Source: Paraburkholderia youngii
GTDB taxonomy: Bacteria; Pseudomonadota; Gammaproteobacteria; Burkholderiales; Burkholderiaceae
Assembly: GCF_013366925.1 (NCBI RefSeq)
Contig: NZ_JAALDK010000003.1
Span: 186,001 to 250,000 of the forward strand
Direction of reading: 5' to 3'
DNA length: 64,000 nt
The position numbers and the translations under genes were made by a program. Each line of letters opens with the position of its first letter. Within the stretch, counting starts at the first letter, position 1. A model generated the notes under the pieces. The model was not told the origin of the DNA and searched no databases. It was given only the letters and a program-made list of their open reading frames with translations. Shown one piece after another: positions 1-9,901 of this stretch.

Positions 1-86
1 GGCACAACGCGCCTCATCTCATCGAGAAATTCCCGCTTGCGCGTGCGTTTAGTTGAAAGATCCAGACCAAGACCAAGCTGTGTCAT
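1..86 (-). CDS. IS5-family transposase, N-terminal fragment cut by window edge
   Basis: Reading leftward from an ATG at 86, the first 28 codons give MTQLGLGLDLSTKRTRKREF and onward. This is the typical opening of IS5-family DDE transposases in Burkholderia. A purine-rich stretch (AAGGGG) lies upstream. The rest of the gene lies outside the window, so completeness cannot be judged. The element end must lie between the start codon and the epimerase stop at 98 or just inside it, so the epimerase C-terminus may be IS-derived. Confidence 0.75.
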   Translation of the reverse strand, partial: MTQLGLGLDLSTKRTRKREFLDEMRRVV

Positions 87-97
87 CGAGGTACCCC

Positions 98-1021
98 TTA
101 AACCTGCCTTCTCCCAGGATAGTCCACCGAGACGTCAACGCCAGGACTTTTGCAGACCTTCCCTAGATCGGCAATCAGCCCGGGCCCGGTCGGAGTCCAG
201 CCGAGCGTCCTCCGCGTCTTTTCGCTTGATGCCACAAGGTCGCGGCTAGCGAACATTGCCAGCCAACCAAAGTGCGTCGAAGCTTCTCCCGCGGATATGG
301 ATCTTGTGGGCACTTTCAGCCCGCGGCCGATGGCTTCGGCAATATTCAGCATCAGCACGCCTTCTTCAGCCACCGCATGATATTTCGCGCCCGCTTCGTT
401 CTTTTCCAGCGCCAACCGGTAAAGACGGGCGACATCCGAGATGTGTGCCGCTGCCCAGCGGTTGCGTCCTTCCCCGACATAGGCTGACACGCCTTTCTCG
501 CGCGCCACAGCAACAGCGTAAGCCAGAAGCCCTTGCCGCATTGTGTTGTGAACTTGGGGAAGCCGCACCACCGAGGCGCGCACGCCTCCCAGTGATAGCG
601 CCGTCTGCTCGGAGACGCGGGGAAAGGGGAAATCTGGCGGCACGTCATCGTACTCGGTCGCGACCTGGCCCGGCCCGGCTAATCCTGCCGTCCCCGACGT
701 GGCAATCAGAAGCCGATCTGAGCCAGCGAGGACTGAGCCCAAAGCTTCGATCGCGCGGCGATCGACCTCGCAAGACCTTGCAAAGTTGGACCAGTCGTGA
801 ATAAAGCCCAAGTGAATGACGGCATCGGCCGCCGCTGCGCCCCTCCGAAGGCTTTCGAGGTCTTCAAGCGAACCGCGATGTACGTCTGCTCCAATAGCTG
901 CCAGGGCTTTTTCTCCCTCGTCTGAACGAGCCATGCCGAGAACCTTATCTCCCGCAGCAATCAGTTCCTTAACGGTGGGAATGCCGATAAATCCGGTGGC
1001 GCCGGTGATGAAAACGCGCAT
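98..1021 (-). CDS. NAD(P)-dependent epimerase/dehydratase (extended SDR)
   Basis: About 307 residues. The protein starts MRVFITGATGFIG, a Rossmann nucleotide-binding loop of the GxxGxxG type, and continues with DAVIHLG, as in the NAD-dependent epimerase/NmrA-like SDR family. I start at the ATG at 1021 because family members begin directly at the MRVFITGATG motif; an in-frame start ten codons upstream is possible. The canonical YxxxK pair is not obvious, so catalysis is uncertain. The final residues (VDYPGRRQV) abut the IS5 fragment and may not be native. It is divergent from the broken MmyB-type regulator at 1114, a common regulator/oxidoreductase pairing. Substrate unknown. Confidence 0.8.
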   Translation of the reverse strand: MRVFITGATGFIGIPTVKELIAAGDKVLGMARSDEGEKALAAIGADVHRGSLEDLESLRRGAAAADAVIHLGFIHDWSNFARSCEVDRRAIEALGSVLAGSDRLLIATSGTAGLAGPGQVATEYDDVPPDFPFPRVSEQTALSLGGVRASVVRLPQVHNTMRQGLLAYAVAVAREKGVSAYVGEGRNRWAAAHISDVARLYRLALEKNEAGAKYHAVAEEGVLMLNIAEAIGRGLKVPTRSISAGEASTHFGWLAMFASRDLVASSEKTRRTLGWTPTGPGLIADLGKVCKSPGVDVSVDYPGRRQV

Positions 1022-1113
1022 GAACCTGTCTCCAACTTTCGCTGGAGACAAGTCTCAGCTTTGCGAGTGTTCCGGTAAAGTAGTGACATTATCATGGTAA
1101 GACTACAAACAGC

Positions 1114-1978
1114 ATGAAGTCGCGCCGGGACAACGAAAAACCTCCTCGCCGCCTATTTGCGGGACCGGCGGATGAAGCTTGATCCCGCAGTACTCGGCTT
1201 TCCCGCAGAGCGCCGGCGGACGCCTGGGCTGCGCCGTGAGGAAGTGGCGCAGCGCGCCAATATCAGCCCCACCTGGTACACGTGGCTCGCACAAGGTCGC
1301 GGCGGTGCCCCCTCGGCCGATGTGCTCGATCGAATATCGCGGGCCCTGATGCTGACGGATGTCGAGCGCGAGCACCTTTTTTTTCTAGTTGGCCTCGGGC
1401 GGCCGCCCGAAGCCCGCTACCAAGAGAAGGAAGGTGTCACGCCTCGGCTGCAGCGTGTCCTCGACGCCTTGGACCCCAGCCCCGCCCTCATTCGCACTGC
1501 CACCTGAAACGTCCTTGCCTGGAATCGGGCGGCCACTGTCATGTTGGGCGACTATGGCTCCCTGCCGCCAAACCAACGCAATGTGCTGCGCACTATTTTC
1601 CTTGATCCGCGTGCGCGCGCCGTGCAGTATGACTGGGAGAGCGTCGCGCGCCACATCATCGGTGCATTCCGGGTCGATGCCGCGCGTGCGGGAGCGGCAA
1701 CGGAGGTGGCGCCTCTTGTTGATGAGCTGTGCCGGCTCAGTCCCGAGTTCAAGGTGATGTGGCGCGACAACGAGGTTCGAGAGGTCCACGGCGAGGTCAT
1801 CAAGCGCATCCGCCATCCGGTGCTCGGCCCGCTCGCCTTCGAATATTCGACCTTCTCCGTCGACGGCCGGACTGATCTCAGCATGTATCCCGCGACGCCG
1901 GAGGATGCGAAGACGATCGCGTCCCAGATCAGCTTGCTGTCAAACCGACTACCGTCGGCCGACATGCGAGGGCCGTAG
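1114..1978 (+). pseudogene. MmyB-like XRE-family transcriptional regulator, two inactivating lesions
   Basis: The intact protein would carry an N-terminal helix-turn-helix (PGLRREEVAQRANIS) and a C-terminal MmyB PAS-like ligand-binding domain (VLAWNRAA, RNVLRTIFLDP). Two lesions are visible. The ATG at 1114 gives MKSRRDNE and then loses frame in a run of five A (1136-1140); removing one A restores NLLAAYLRDRRMKLDP. An in-frame TGA at 1505-1507 stands where the family usually has Trp before NVLAWN, consistent with TGG to TGA. A TTG at 1157 could still start a protein of about 116 residues holding only the HTH. The downstream half (from 1541) is in the same frame. Confidence 0.8.
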
Positions 1979-2485
1979 TGGCGCTCGCAATAACGCAGGT
2001 TCAGGCATTCGAAGCTCGATTCCCGAGAGTCTCTCAGGACCCTGCAGGCACCGAATATGGCAAGCGGCTGTGGACACCAACGCTCGGCTTGCGAACGGCC
2101 GTTCGGGGCCGGCTAGCGCCCGACGACCAAGCCTGGCGATCGCCGCGGGCGCGGCTTTTCATGCAAGCGGCATAGAGCGACCCATAGCCGTCCTTCGGCC
2201 TGACGCGAAAGCGAGGGCAGCTTTCCCAGCCCGAACGGCCATTCGATTAACCGCCAGTCTTCGACCTCTTAATGCGCGCCGCACCTTCATCCGCGTGCGC
2301 GAGGCCGCGAAGTCGGCCTATCCCTCGGGCGGTAATCCTGAAGCAACACACATTGTGACGAAGGGCGCAAAACGCGTAGATTTAGGCGCATCTGGAAAAC
2401 GTCTCGCGCTAATCTTCATACATAGGTCGCGCAGTTCGCGCCCTTTCTGGCGCGTGCCGATCGTACTCCGTTACACGGAGGACGT
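1979..2485 (+). other. Intergenic region without a convincing gene
   Basis: About 500 bases between the broken regulator and the TpsA-like gene. Open frames here show no recognisable domain. The only clear signal is the ribosome-binding site CGGAGGA just before the ATG at 2486. It presumably carries the promoter of the secreted protein gene, but I see no strong -35/-10 pair. Confidence 0.5.
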
Positions 2486-4888
2486 ATGAGCCCTGCTGCT
2501 GGTTTGGCGCGTCTGCAACGCGCATCTGGAACCTGTCGGTCGTCGCGAAAGCTCTCGCTGTTTGTCGCTGCACTGACAGTACTGCTCTCTGGACAACACG
2601 CCTTCGCCGCAGGGCCGCTGCCGCAAGGCGGCCGCTTCGTAGGCGGATCAGGAAGCATTGCCCAGAACGGCACGAACCTGAACATCACGCAAACAGGCTC
2701 GCGGGGCATTATCGAATGGGACAGTTTCTCGATCGGACGGCGCGCCACGGTTTCAATTAACAACGGCACTGGCGCGACACTCAACCGCGTAACGGGTAAC
2801 GACTTCTCCACCATCCTCGGCACGTTGAGCGGCACCGGCAGTGTGTACCTTGTCAACCCGCATGGGGTTTTAATCGGGCGAAACGGCGTGGTCTCGACGG
2901 GCGGCCGCTTCGTCGCTTCGACGCTCGACATCCCCAACGACACATTCTTGAATCCGCCCGCGATCGGTGGGTCGGTGTACGCGGGCAGTTCCACGGCCAA
3001 TGTGATCAATCTCGGCAAGCTCATCTCGTCGGGCGGGGACGTGTTCCTCATATCGGCGAACAAGGTCAAGAACGCAGGGACGATCGATGCGCCAAACGGC
3101 AATGCCGAACTTGCCGTGGGGCATCAGGTCCGTCTGATGGACGGCACGTATCAGCAAGTTTTCGTGGATGTGGGAAGCGGCGGCACGATAATGAACACGG
3201 GGTCGGTGCAGGCGGCGATCATCAATCTGCAGGCGGCCGACGGCAACATTTTCGCGCTCGCCGGTCATTCGGGCGCGCTGCGTGCCACCGGCACGGCGAC
3301 ACGCGCCGGCCACGTGTGGCTGGTCGCCAACACCGAGACCGCGACGTCGGTGATCAACACTGGCAACGTGGATGCGCGCAGGGCGCAGATCAGCGCACGC
3401 AATGCGGACGGCAGCGGCGGCGCGGTCGATATGTCCGGCAAGGAGGTCGAGGTCGGCGGCGCGGACGTTCAGGCGAAAACCTGGAACATTACAACTGGGG
3501 ACTTCATCGCGGACGCCCCTACCGCTCGCACGCTAAGCGCAAGCCTGAGCCACGGTGCCTCGATCAACGTGGACGCGAACGGCGCTGACGGTCAACGTGG
3601 GGCGACCGGCAAGGGAGACATCGCGATTGAGGCTAGTGTGCGCTGGCACGGCGCCACCTCGCTGACGCTCGACGCGGCGCACTCGCTGACCATTGCGCCG
3701 AACGCGACCGTCGCCAACCACGGCGCAGGCTCGCTGATTCTCAATGCCGACTCGTCGGGATTCGACAACGGCGGCAGCGTGACCAACCTGGGCACGATCA
3801 ACTGGTCGCGAAGCACGGGCATCGTCACGGCGCTCTACGACATGAACGGCAGCTACACGCCCGGTACATTGCGCAGCAATCCGTCCTGGCGTGCCGCGCC
3901 GTTTAGTGGCCTGGTGACCCAGATCACTGCCTATCAGCTCATTAACTACCTGGCAGACCTCAGTGCGGTAAACAACAACCTCGCCGGCAACTATGCGATG
4001 GGCAACCGGGCAATCGATTTCCTGAATCCGGTGAATTTCGGCGGCATCGGCACCGCTGCCACACCGTTCACCGGCCAGTTCGACGGTATGGGCCATGGCG
4101 GCATCTCGGGACTGAACATCTCCGGCAGCGCCGATACCGGACTTTTCAGCGTGATCGGCAAGACAGGCGTCGTGCGCAATTTTGATCTTTCACAAAGCTC
4201 AGCGACCTCCTCCGCAGGACCGGTCGGCTTGCTGGCGGGCACCAACTATGGGCTCATCGTGCGGATTGGCGCCTTCGGTAGCGTGCAATCCACGGGTGAC
4301 ACAAGCAGCGTGGCCGGGGGGATCGTCGGCGAAAATAGGGGCCGAGTTGAACAGTCATTCGCCGGCGTGAGCGTGACCGGGGCTGGAACCGTGGGTGGCC
4401 TTGCCGGTACGAACGACGGTTGCATTGACCAGTCGATTGCGTTGGGTAGTGTGACGGGCGGTGCGCAAGCCACGCTCGGTGGACTCGTCGGTGTGAACAA
4501 TGGCCGGATCAACCAATCCATGTCCGAGGAGATCGTAGGGGGTGGCGTGAACGGTGGCGCGGTGGTCGGCGGCATCGTGGGCAGCAATGCGGGCGTCATC
4601 CGCGAGTCCTATTCCCAATCGACGCTTATGCCTGATCCGGGTGCGACGACTGGCGGTATCGCTGGCATCAATAGCGGAAGCATCGCCCCGGACGTGTTCT
4701 GGAACAGCGAGTCTTCCGGCGCGACTGCGGGGGTGGGCTCGGGAACACCGGTGGCAGATGCGAGCGGACTCACTAATGCCCAGCTACTCGACCGTGCGAG
4801 CTTCGGCCCGACCTGGGATTTCAGCGCGACCGGTACATGGGTGATGTCCTCTAACGGGCCGGCGCTGCGCTGGTTGGCCGGACGTTGA
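2486..4888 (+). CDS. TpsA-like secreted protein: FHA N-terminal domain plus GLUG repeats
   Basis: 800 residues. An extended signal peptide (about 1-41, ending QHAFA) precedes a filamentous-haemagglutinin N-terminal (TPS) domain with NGTNLNITQ and NPHGVLIGRNG, the targeting domain of two-partner secretion substrates. From about residue 590 there are GLUG-type repeats (GGLVGVNNGRINQS, GGIVGSNAGVIRESYS). It should be exported by Sec and moved across the outer membrane by a TpsB transporter, but no TpsB gene lies beside it or elsewhere in the window. At 800 residues it is short for an adhesin of this class. The start is fixed by CGGAGGACGT before the ATG. Role in adhesion is family inference. Confidence 0.85.
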   Translation: MSPAAGLARLQRASGTCRSSRKLSLFVAALTVLLSGQHAFAAGPLPQGGRFVGGSGSIAQNGTNLNITQTGSRGIIEWDSFSIGRRATVSINNGTGATLNRVTGNDFSTILGTLSGTGSVYLVNPHGVLIGRNGVVSTGGRFVASTLDIPNDTFLNPPAIGGSVYAGSSTANVINLGKLISSGGDVFLISANKVKNAGTIDAPNGNAELAVGHQVRLMDGTYQQVFVDVGSGGTIMNTGSVQAAIINLQAADGNIFALAGHSGALRATGTATRAGHVWLVANTETATSVINTGNVDARRAQISARNADGSGGAVDMSGKEVEVGGADVQAKTWNITTGDFIADAPTARTLSASLSHGASINVDANGADGQRGATGKGDIAIEASVRWHGATSLTLDAAHSLTIAPNATVANHGAGSLILNADSSGFDNGGSVTNLGTINWSRSTGIVTALYDMNGSYTPGTLRSNPSWRAAPFSGLVTQITAYQLINYLADLSAVNNNLAGNYAMGNRAIDFLNPVNFGGIGTAATPFTGQFDGMGHGGISGLNISGSADTGLFSVIGKTGVVRNFDLSQSSATSSAGPVGLLAGTNYGLIVRIGAFGSVQSTGDTSSVAGGIVGENRGRVEQSFAGVSVTGAGTVGGLAGTNDGCIDQSIALGSVTGGAQATLGGLVGVNNGRINQSMSEEIVGGGVNGGAVVGGIVGSNAGVIRESYSQSTLMPDPGATTGGIAGINSGSIAPDVFWNSESSGATAGVGSGTPVADASGLTNAQLLDRASFGPTWDFSATGTWVMSSNGPALRWLAGR

Positions 4889-5024
4889 TATCCGGGTATG
4901 GGTGACCAGGGTCGTGAGTAAGCTTCCGTGGCAGTTTCGCACGACTCCGCTTCGGGGACTGGCAACCGTATCTCAAGCGGGTGTCATTGATAAAGCGGGC
5001 AGCCGACCCGTTTCTGTCATACGT

Positions 5025-6122
5025 TCAAGCCTGTCCAAAGGCAGCTTTCTGATCGACAGCGGTCATTACAGGCTTACAGCCGGCCCGCTGATCGTTCCGA
5101 CGCACTTCCGTGAGGCGATAGACCTTGCTCACCGTCCCCCGGAACAAGGCCTCGCGCTCGTCAGCGCTAGCTTGTGCAGTCAGCTTCTTGAAGGCGTTCC
5201 AACCATTACTGAATGGATAGGAGCCCTTGTCCACCGGGAAATTGCTCTCGAACATGCAGCGGTCCGCACCGAACGCTTCGATACACGTATGCATCCATGG
5301 CTTCCACGCTTGCGCCAATTCATCCGATGACGGCGGTCGCTCGCCCTTTTCAAACTCGAAGCCATTGATACGCATGCCGAGTCCGCCCACCTTCACATAG
5401 ACATTCGGCAACTGAGCGAGTGCGCGCATTGAGCTCGACCAGGCGTCGAACGCTTCAGCGCGGTGGCTTGCGTAACTGGCGATGCGGACTACCCCGCCGC
5501 AATGGTTGATGATGAAAGGCGTATCAGGATGGACCTTTGCCAGATCGAACAACTCCGGCAATTGCGCGAAGAACAGCCATGCGTCGTACGACAGCCCCAG
5601 CGATCGGAGCTCCGCGACCCCGGCCCGGTAGTCGCGATCGAGCAGCAGTCCCCGCGGCGCTGCCGAAATCGGATTCACCAGCGTCTGGTCAGCATCCCAC
5701 GTAACCAGATGCCGAACGCCGCGGAAACGGCCATCGCCAGCATCCAGTTCCGCTTCGAGAACATCGCGCACCGCCGGCCCCCGGCGAAGATCCGCATAGC
5801 CGACCATACCTTTCGCCACCTGCGGCTCGCCACTCTGCAAAGGAGCCGTGACACCCGCGACATACTCGATCTCTCCGACCGGTCGCATCGGCTCCGGACC
5901 CGACGGGCGATACCGGGTCAACGCCTGCATGAACACCGACGCGGTGATGTTGTGACCGGATCGCGCGTCCTCGAGATACTCGTCGACAAGATAGGTCCAT
6001 CCCGGACGTTCATAAAAGTGGTGATGGGCGTCGATGATCGGCATGTCGGGCTCAAGCGCAGCCTCGGTGCCAGAGGCGAGCCAGTCCGACCGAACGGGAA
6101 GGTAGTTGCTAGTCGTACTCAC
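5025..6122 (-). CDS. Amidohydrolase family 2 (TIM-barrel metal-dependent hydrolase)
   Basis: About 365 residues of the amidohydrolase-2/PF04909 type, related to 2-pyrone-4,6-dicarboxylate lactonase and aminocarboxymuconate decarboxylase. The N-terminal metal-binding HxH lies in PIIDAHHHFYE. Other family marks are FIINHCGG, VYVKVGGLG and MFESNFPVDKG. I choose the GTG at 6122, preceded by AGGAAAA; a TTG at 6143 is the alternative. It is the last gene of the leftward catabolic operon and probably hydrolyses a lactone or decarboxylates an intermediate of an organic or aromatic acid route. Substrate unknown. Confidence 0.8.
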   Translation of the reverse strand: MSTTSNYLPVRSDWLASGTEAALEPDMPIIDAHHHFYERPGWTYLVDEYLEDARSGHNITASVFMQALTRYRPSGPEPMRPVGEIEYVAGVTAPLQSGEPQVAKGMVGYADLRRGPAVRDVLEAELDAGDGRFRGVRHLVTWDADQTLVNPISAAPRGLLLDRDYRAGVAELRSLGLSYDAWLFFAQLPELFDLAKVHPDTPFIINHCGGVVRIASYASHRAEAFDAWSSSMRALAQLPNVYVKVGGLGMRINGFEFEKGERPPSSDELAQAWKPWMHTCIEAFGADRCMFESNFPVDKGSYPFSNGWNAFKKLTAQASADEREALFRGTVSKVYRLTEVRRNDQRAGCKPVMTAVDQKAAFGQA

Positions 6123-6229
6123 GGCATGTTTTCCTGTTTGCAAACGCCTGACGTAGAGCGATAGCAGGCAGCATCATTGGTACCGCCATTGCGCTCAGCA
6201 AGCGGCGGCGTCGGGTGATGATGGTATTG

Positions 6230-7543
6230 CTATGAGCGCTCTGCGCGATCGAATGTATAAAGTGACAAAGGCAGCAATGTCGTGATGCCTAGCACAATCG
6301 ACAGACCAATCATGCCGGCCTCGAACGTACCGAAACTGTCCTTCAGATAACCCACGAGGTACGGTCCCGCAAAGCCGCCGAGTGCACCGATCGAGTTGAT
6401 AAAGGCCAGGCCACCGGCAGCCGCCTGTCCGGAAAGGAACCGGGCAGGAAGCGTATAAAAGATCGTCCGGCCCGCAATCGTGCCGATCAACGCCAGCGTG
6501 ATGCCAGTCATCGCCGGAACCAGCTGATGGAAATACGTCGAGACACCCAGCGCAATCGCACCAATCAAAAGGCCTGCGGCGAGATTTGCGATCGGGCCGC
6601 CGCGACGATCGACCCGCTTTGCCCACCAGAGCAACGCGACGGTGGCAAAGAAGTAAGGCACGGCCGACATCCAGCCGGTCTGCATTACGCTCATCCCGTG
6701 AGCCCGCAGCATCTGGGGCAGCCAGATGCCGATGCCGTAAGAGCCCATCGTAAAGCCGAAGGAAATCATCGCCAGAATGTAGGTGCGCGCGTCCTTCAAC
6801 GCTGCGACGAAATTTTTCTTCTTCTGACTGGACGAGCCTTCCCGATCAAACGCACCTTGCAGAGCTTGCCGTTCCTCGTGAGACAACCACTTCGCATCGG
6901 CGGGCTTATCCGCCAACATTTTCAGTACGAGAAAGCCGAGCACGCATGCGGGCAGTCCTTGAACGATGAACATCCACCTCCAGCCCGCCAGTCCCAGGAC
7001 ACCGTCCATATGGAGCAGCGCCGCCGAGAGCGGACCACCGACGAGCGACGACAGCGGCGTGGAGACGGTGAACCACGCGAGCACCCGAGTGCGATAGCTG
7101 GCCGGGAACCAGACGGCGAGGAAAAAGATCACACCGGGAAAAAAGCCCGCCTCACCGATGCCGAGCAGCAGCCGGACCGCGTAGAAGCTTTTTGGGCCGA
7201 CAGCCAATGCCGTTGCCACTGCGAAGAAGCCCCAGGTAATCATGATGCGGGCGAGCCAGCGCCGCGCGCCGAAGCGGTACAGCGCGAGGTTGCTCGGGAC
7301 CTCGAACAGACAGTACCCGGCGAACATGATGCCCGCCCCCCAGCCGAACTGTGTGGCGGTCAAACCCAGATCGTGATTCATCGTCAGCGCCGCGAAACCG
7401 ACGCTCGTGCGATCCAGATAGTTGAAGAAGTACGCAAGGGCGAGTAGCGGAATGAAGCGCCACGCGGCTTTCCTGACTGCGGACTGCTCGAGGGTGGCAC
7501 CCACCGCGCTGCCTGTCGTGATGTCCGATGAAATGGATGTCAT
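6230..7543 (-). CDS. MFS transporter, anion:cation symporter (ACS) type
   Basis: 437 residues with about 12 hydrophobic segments. FNYLDRTSVGFAALTM and FEVPSNLALYRFGARRW are signatures of the ACS/phthalate-permease branch of the major facilitator superfamily, which imports organic anions (tartrate, phthalate, hexuronates, 4-hydroxyphenylacetate) with a cation. It sits between the CaiB-type transferase and the amidohydrolase in one direction, so it probably imports the acid that this operon degrades. Gaps to its neighbours are about 90 bases on each side. Confidence 0.88.
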   Translation of the reverse strand: MTSISSDITTGSAVGATLEQSAVRKAAWRFIPLLALAYFFNYLDRTSVGFAALTMNHDLGLTATQFGWGAGIMFAGYCLFEVPSNLALYRFGARRWLARIMITWGFFAVATALAVGPKSFYAVRLLLGIGEAGFFPGVIFFLAVWFPASYRTRVLAWFTVSTPLSSLVGGPLSAALLHMDGVLGLAGWRWMFIVQGLPACVLGFLVLKMLADKPADAKWLSHEERQALQGAFDREGSSSQKKKNFVAALKDARTYILAMISFGFTMGSYGIGIWLPQMLRAHGMSVMQTGWMSAVPYFFATVALLWWAKRVDRRGGPIANLAAGLLIGAIALGVSTYFHQLVPAMTGITLALIGTIAGRTIFYTLPARFLSGQAAAGGLAFINSIGALGGFAGPYLVGYLKDSFGTFEAGMIGLSIVLGITTLLPLSLYTFDRAERS

Positions 7544-7633
7544 GTCTCGTCTCCAGACGAATCACGGCGCGCAAAAGGCCCTGCCGGCCTCTGCGGCTTA
7601 GTGATTCTTTATTTGCTTCGCTGCTTCGCTGCT

Positions 7634-8908
7634 TCAGGCGCTGGCGAGTTCGTTCGCCGACGGGTTCGATGCATCGCCAGGTTGGGCGTCCTGACACTTG
7701 ACTACCCCAGCCTCGGTCAACTGTCTGAGGTCTTCCGGTGTGTATCCGAGACCCGACAGAAGCGCTTGAGTGTCCTGACCCAGCGAAGGGGGCGCCGCGC
7801 GCAGGTGCAGGCGCTCACCATCCAAGGTCAAGGGCAGCAGCGCAGTCCTCGTCGCTATGGGCTGTCCCGCGCCGCTTGCATCGGGCGGCAACGTCACTTC
7901 GGCGAGTCCGCCGGTGGCGAGCAGGTGCGGATCGTCGAACAGATCCTGCGGCTTGGTAATCGGCGCATAGGGCAGTCCGCAGCGCTCGAAAATCGTGCTG
8001 ATCTCGGCCGCGGTGAACGCTTCCATGTGCTTTCGAAGCAGCGGCAGCAACCATTCGCGGGCCTGCACGCGCTGATTGTTGGAAGCGATACGCTCGTCCG
8101 CCTTGAGCTCCGCCAGCCCGAAAGCGTCGCAGAACAGCGCCCATTGCGTATCGGAGACAACGGCCAGGAAGATCTGCTCGCCGTTTTTGACCGAGAACAC
8201 GTCGTAGACGGCCCACGCTGAAATGCGGCTTGGCATCGGCGCCGCCGCTTTGCCGGTCACGGCGTACTGCATCATGTGTTGAGCCACCAGGAACACATTG
8301 TTCTCGAACAGCGCGCTCTGCACTTCCTGACCCCGGCCCGTGCGTTCGCGTTGAGCCAGCGCCGCCATCGCGCCTATCGCGCCGAACATTCCACCCATGA
8401 TGTCGTTGACACTCGTTCCGGCGCGCAGCGGCCTGCCTTCCGGTCCCGTCATGTAAGCGAGGCCGCCCATCATCTGCACGACCTCGTCGAGCGCGGTGCG
8501 ATGATCGTATGGGCCGGGCAGAAAGCCTTTATGCGACACGTAGACGAGACGCGGATTGCGCCTGGACAGCGCGGCATAACCGAGGCCGAGCTTGTCCATC
8601 GTGCCGCTCTTGAAGTTCTCGCTGAAGACGTCCGCTCCAGCGAGGAGCTTGTGAACGATTTCCACGCCACGCGGATCTTTTACGTCCACGGCGATGCTCT
8701 TCTTGTTCCGGTTGAACGTGCTGAAGAAGCCCGCACCGGAGCCGCGCAAAGCGCGCGTGCTGTCGCCGGAAATAGGCTCGACCTTGATCACTTCCGCGCC
8801 CAGGTCCGCCAGCACCATGCCGCATGTCGGCCCCATCACCATGTGCGTCATCTCGACGACGCGTACGCCGCTATACGGCAGATTCTGGTTTGCTTGCAAT
8901 TCGCTCAT
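7634..8908 (-). CDS. CaiB/BaiF family CoA transferase (class III)
   Basis: 424 residues. VVEMTHMVMGPTCGMVLADLGAEVIKVEP at the N-terminus and the region around VNDIMGGMFGA (Asp at about residue 168, the acyl-enzyme aspartate in formyl-CoA transferase) mark a class III CoA transferase. These enzymes move CoA between carboxylic acids without ATP. Its start overlaps the stop of the lyase gene by four bases (ATGA), so the two are translationally coupled. The pairing suggests activation of an acid to its CoA ester followed by carbon-carbon cleavage by the lyase. Confidence 0.92.
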   Translation of the reverse strand: MSELQANQNLPYSGVRVVEMTHMVMGPTCGMVLADLGAEVIKVEPISGDSTRALRGSGAGFFSTFNRNKKSIAVDVKDPRGVEIVHKLLAGADVFSENFKSGTMDKLGLGYAALSRRNPRLVYVSHKGFLPGPYDHRTALDEVVQMMGGLAYMTGPEGRPLRAGTSVNDIMGGMFGAIGAMAALAQRERTGRGQEVQSALFENNVFLVAQHMMQYAVTGKAAAPMPSRISAWAVYDVFSVKNGEQIFLAVVSDTQWALFCDAFGLAELKADERIASNNQRVQAREWLLPLLRKHMEAFTAAEISTIFERCGLPYAPITKPQDLFDDPHLLATGGLAEVTLPPDASGAGQPIATRTALLPLTLDGERLHLRAAPPSLGQDTQALLSGLGYTPEDLRQLTEAGVVKCQDAQPGDASNPSANELASA

Positions 8909-9888
8909 TGCGCTACTCCAGTCAGGCAGCCTTCGGGTTGCGGCGCGCTGGGTGCGCGGCCGTCTGCATACGCGAATCCCTTTGGGAGCCCCGCGTCCTG
9001 CACGTGTCCGTATAACGCTTCGCCGGGCAGCGCCTCGGCGAGAATTGCACGGGCGGCGATCAGCCTGTCGATGTCCACACCGGTGTCATAGCCCATGGCT
9101 TCGAGCAGGAAGGCCAGGTCTTCTGTCACGATGTTGCCGGTCGCGCCCGGTGCATACGGGCAGCCGCCGAGACCCGCCTGGCTGGAATCGATCGTCGTCA
9201 CGCCGACTTCGAGCGCTGCAACGACGTTGGCCAGCCCCTGTCCGCGCGTGTTATGGAAGTGGGCCCCGCCAGCCTTTGCGCCGAGTTCCGTTTGCAGACG
9301 GCGGAACACCCGGCGAACCTGGGTCGGATTCGCGTAGCCGCTCGTATCGGATAGGCCGATTTCATCGACGCCGCATTCGGCCATTGCCACGCACATGCGC
9401 ATGGTCTGATCGTCGGTCACAGTGCCCGCGATCGTGCAGCCGAAGGCGACCGAGACACCGGCCTCGATCTGCACGCCGGGAAACCGCTCGTCACGAAGCG
9501 CGACGATATTGCGCACTTCTTCAATCATCTGCTCGTTGGTCTTGCGGATATTGGCCAGCGAATGTTCGTTGGTCACCGAAACGGGCAGCGTCACCTTGTG
9601 CACGCCGGCTTCGAAAGCGCTCTGGCTGCCACGAAGATTCGGCGCTAGAACCGCGACGTGCAAACCGGGAATGGAGAGCGCATGCGCGACGACTTCGCGG
9701 ATGTCAGCCATCTGAGGCAGCAGTTTCGCCGGCACGAATGAGCCCACTTCAATTTCCTTCAGGCCTGCAGCGGCGAGCGCCGAGATCCATCGCAGCTTCG
9801 CTGCCGTGGGCATGACAGTTTTGGTGCTCTGCAATCCGTCACGCGGACCGACCTCGCTGATCAACACCTTGGGATTGGGCGTATTCAC
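8905..9888 (-). CDS. Hydroxymethylglutaryl-CoA lyase-like enzyme
   Basis: 327 residues, DRE-TIM metallolyase family. EVGPRDGLQ near residue 12, the metal-binding HFHNTRGQGLAN (usually HxHDT, so Asp is Asn here) and the catalytic-cysteine loop GLGGCPYAPGATGN are all present. HMG-CoA lyase splits 3-hydroxy-3-methylglutaryl-CoA to acetoacetate and acetyl-CoA; relatives act on citramalyl-CoA-like substrates. With the CoA transferase it could degrade a branched hydroxy-dicarboxylate. First gene of the leftward operon and divergent from the IclR gene, with inverted repeats between. Confidence 0.9.
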   Translation of the reverse strand: MNTPNPKVLISEVGPRDGLQSTKTVMPTAAKLRWISALAAAGLKEIEVGSFVPAKLLPQMADIREVVAHALSIPGLHVAVLAPNLRGSQSAFEAGVHKVTLPVSVTNEHSLANIRKTNEQMIEEVRNIVALRDERFPGVQIEAGVSVAFGCTIAGTVTDDQTMRMCVAMAECGVDEIGLSDTSGYANPTQVRRVFRRLQTELGAKAGGAHFHNTRGQGLANVVAALEVGVTTIDSSQAGLGGCPYAPGATGNIVTEDLAFLLEAMGYDTGVDIDRLIAARAILAEALPGEALYGHVQDAGLPKGFAYADGRAPSAPQPEGCLTGVAQ

Positions 9889-9901
9889 GACTGACTCCTT
9901 G

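Noticed and set aside
1905..2489. Rightward 194-codon open frame between the broken regulator and the TpsA gene
   Set aside because: It overlaps the regulator end, shows no domain and has Arg/Ala-rich composition typical of a GC-rich shadow frame.
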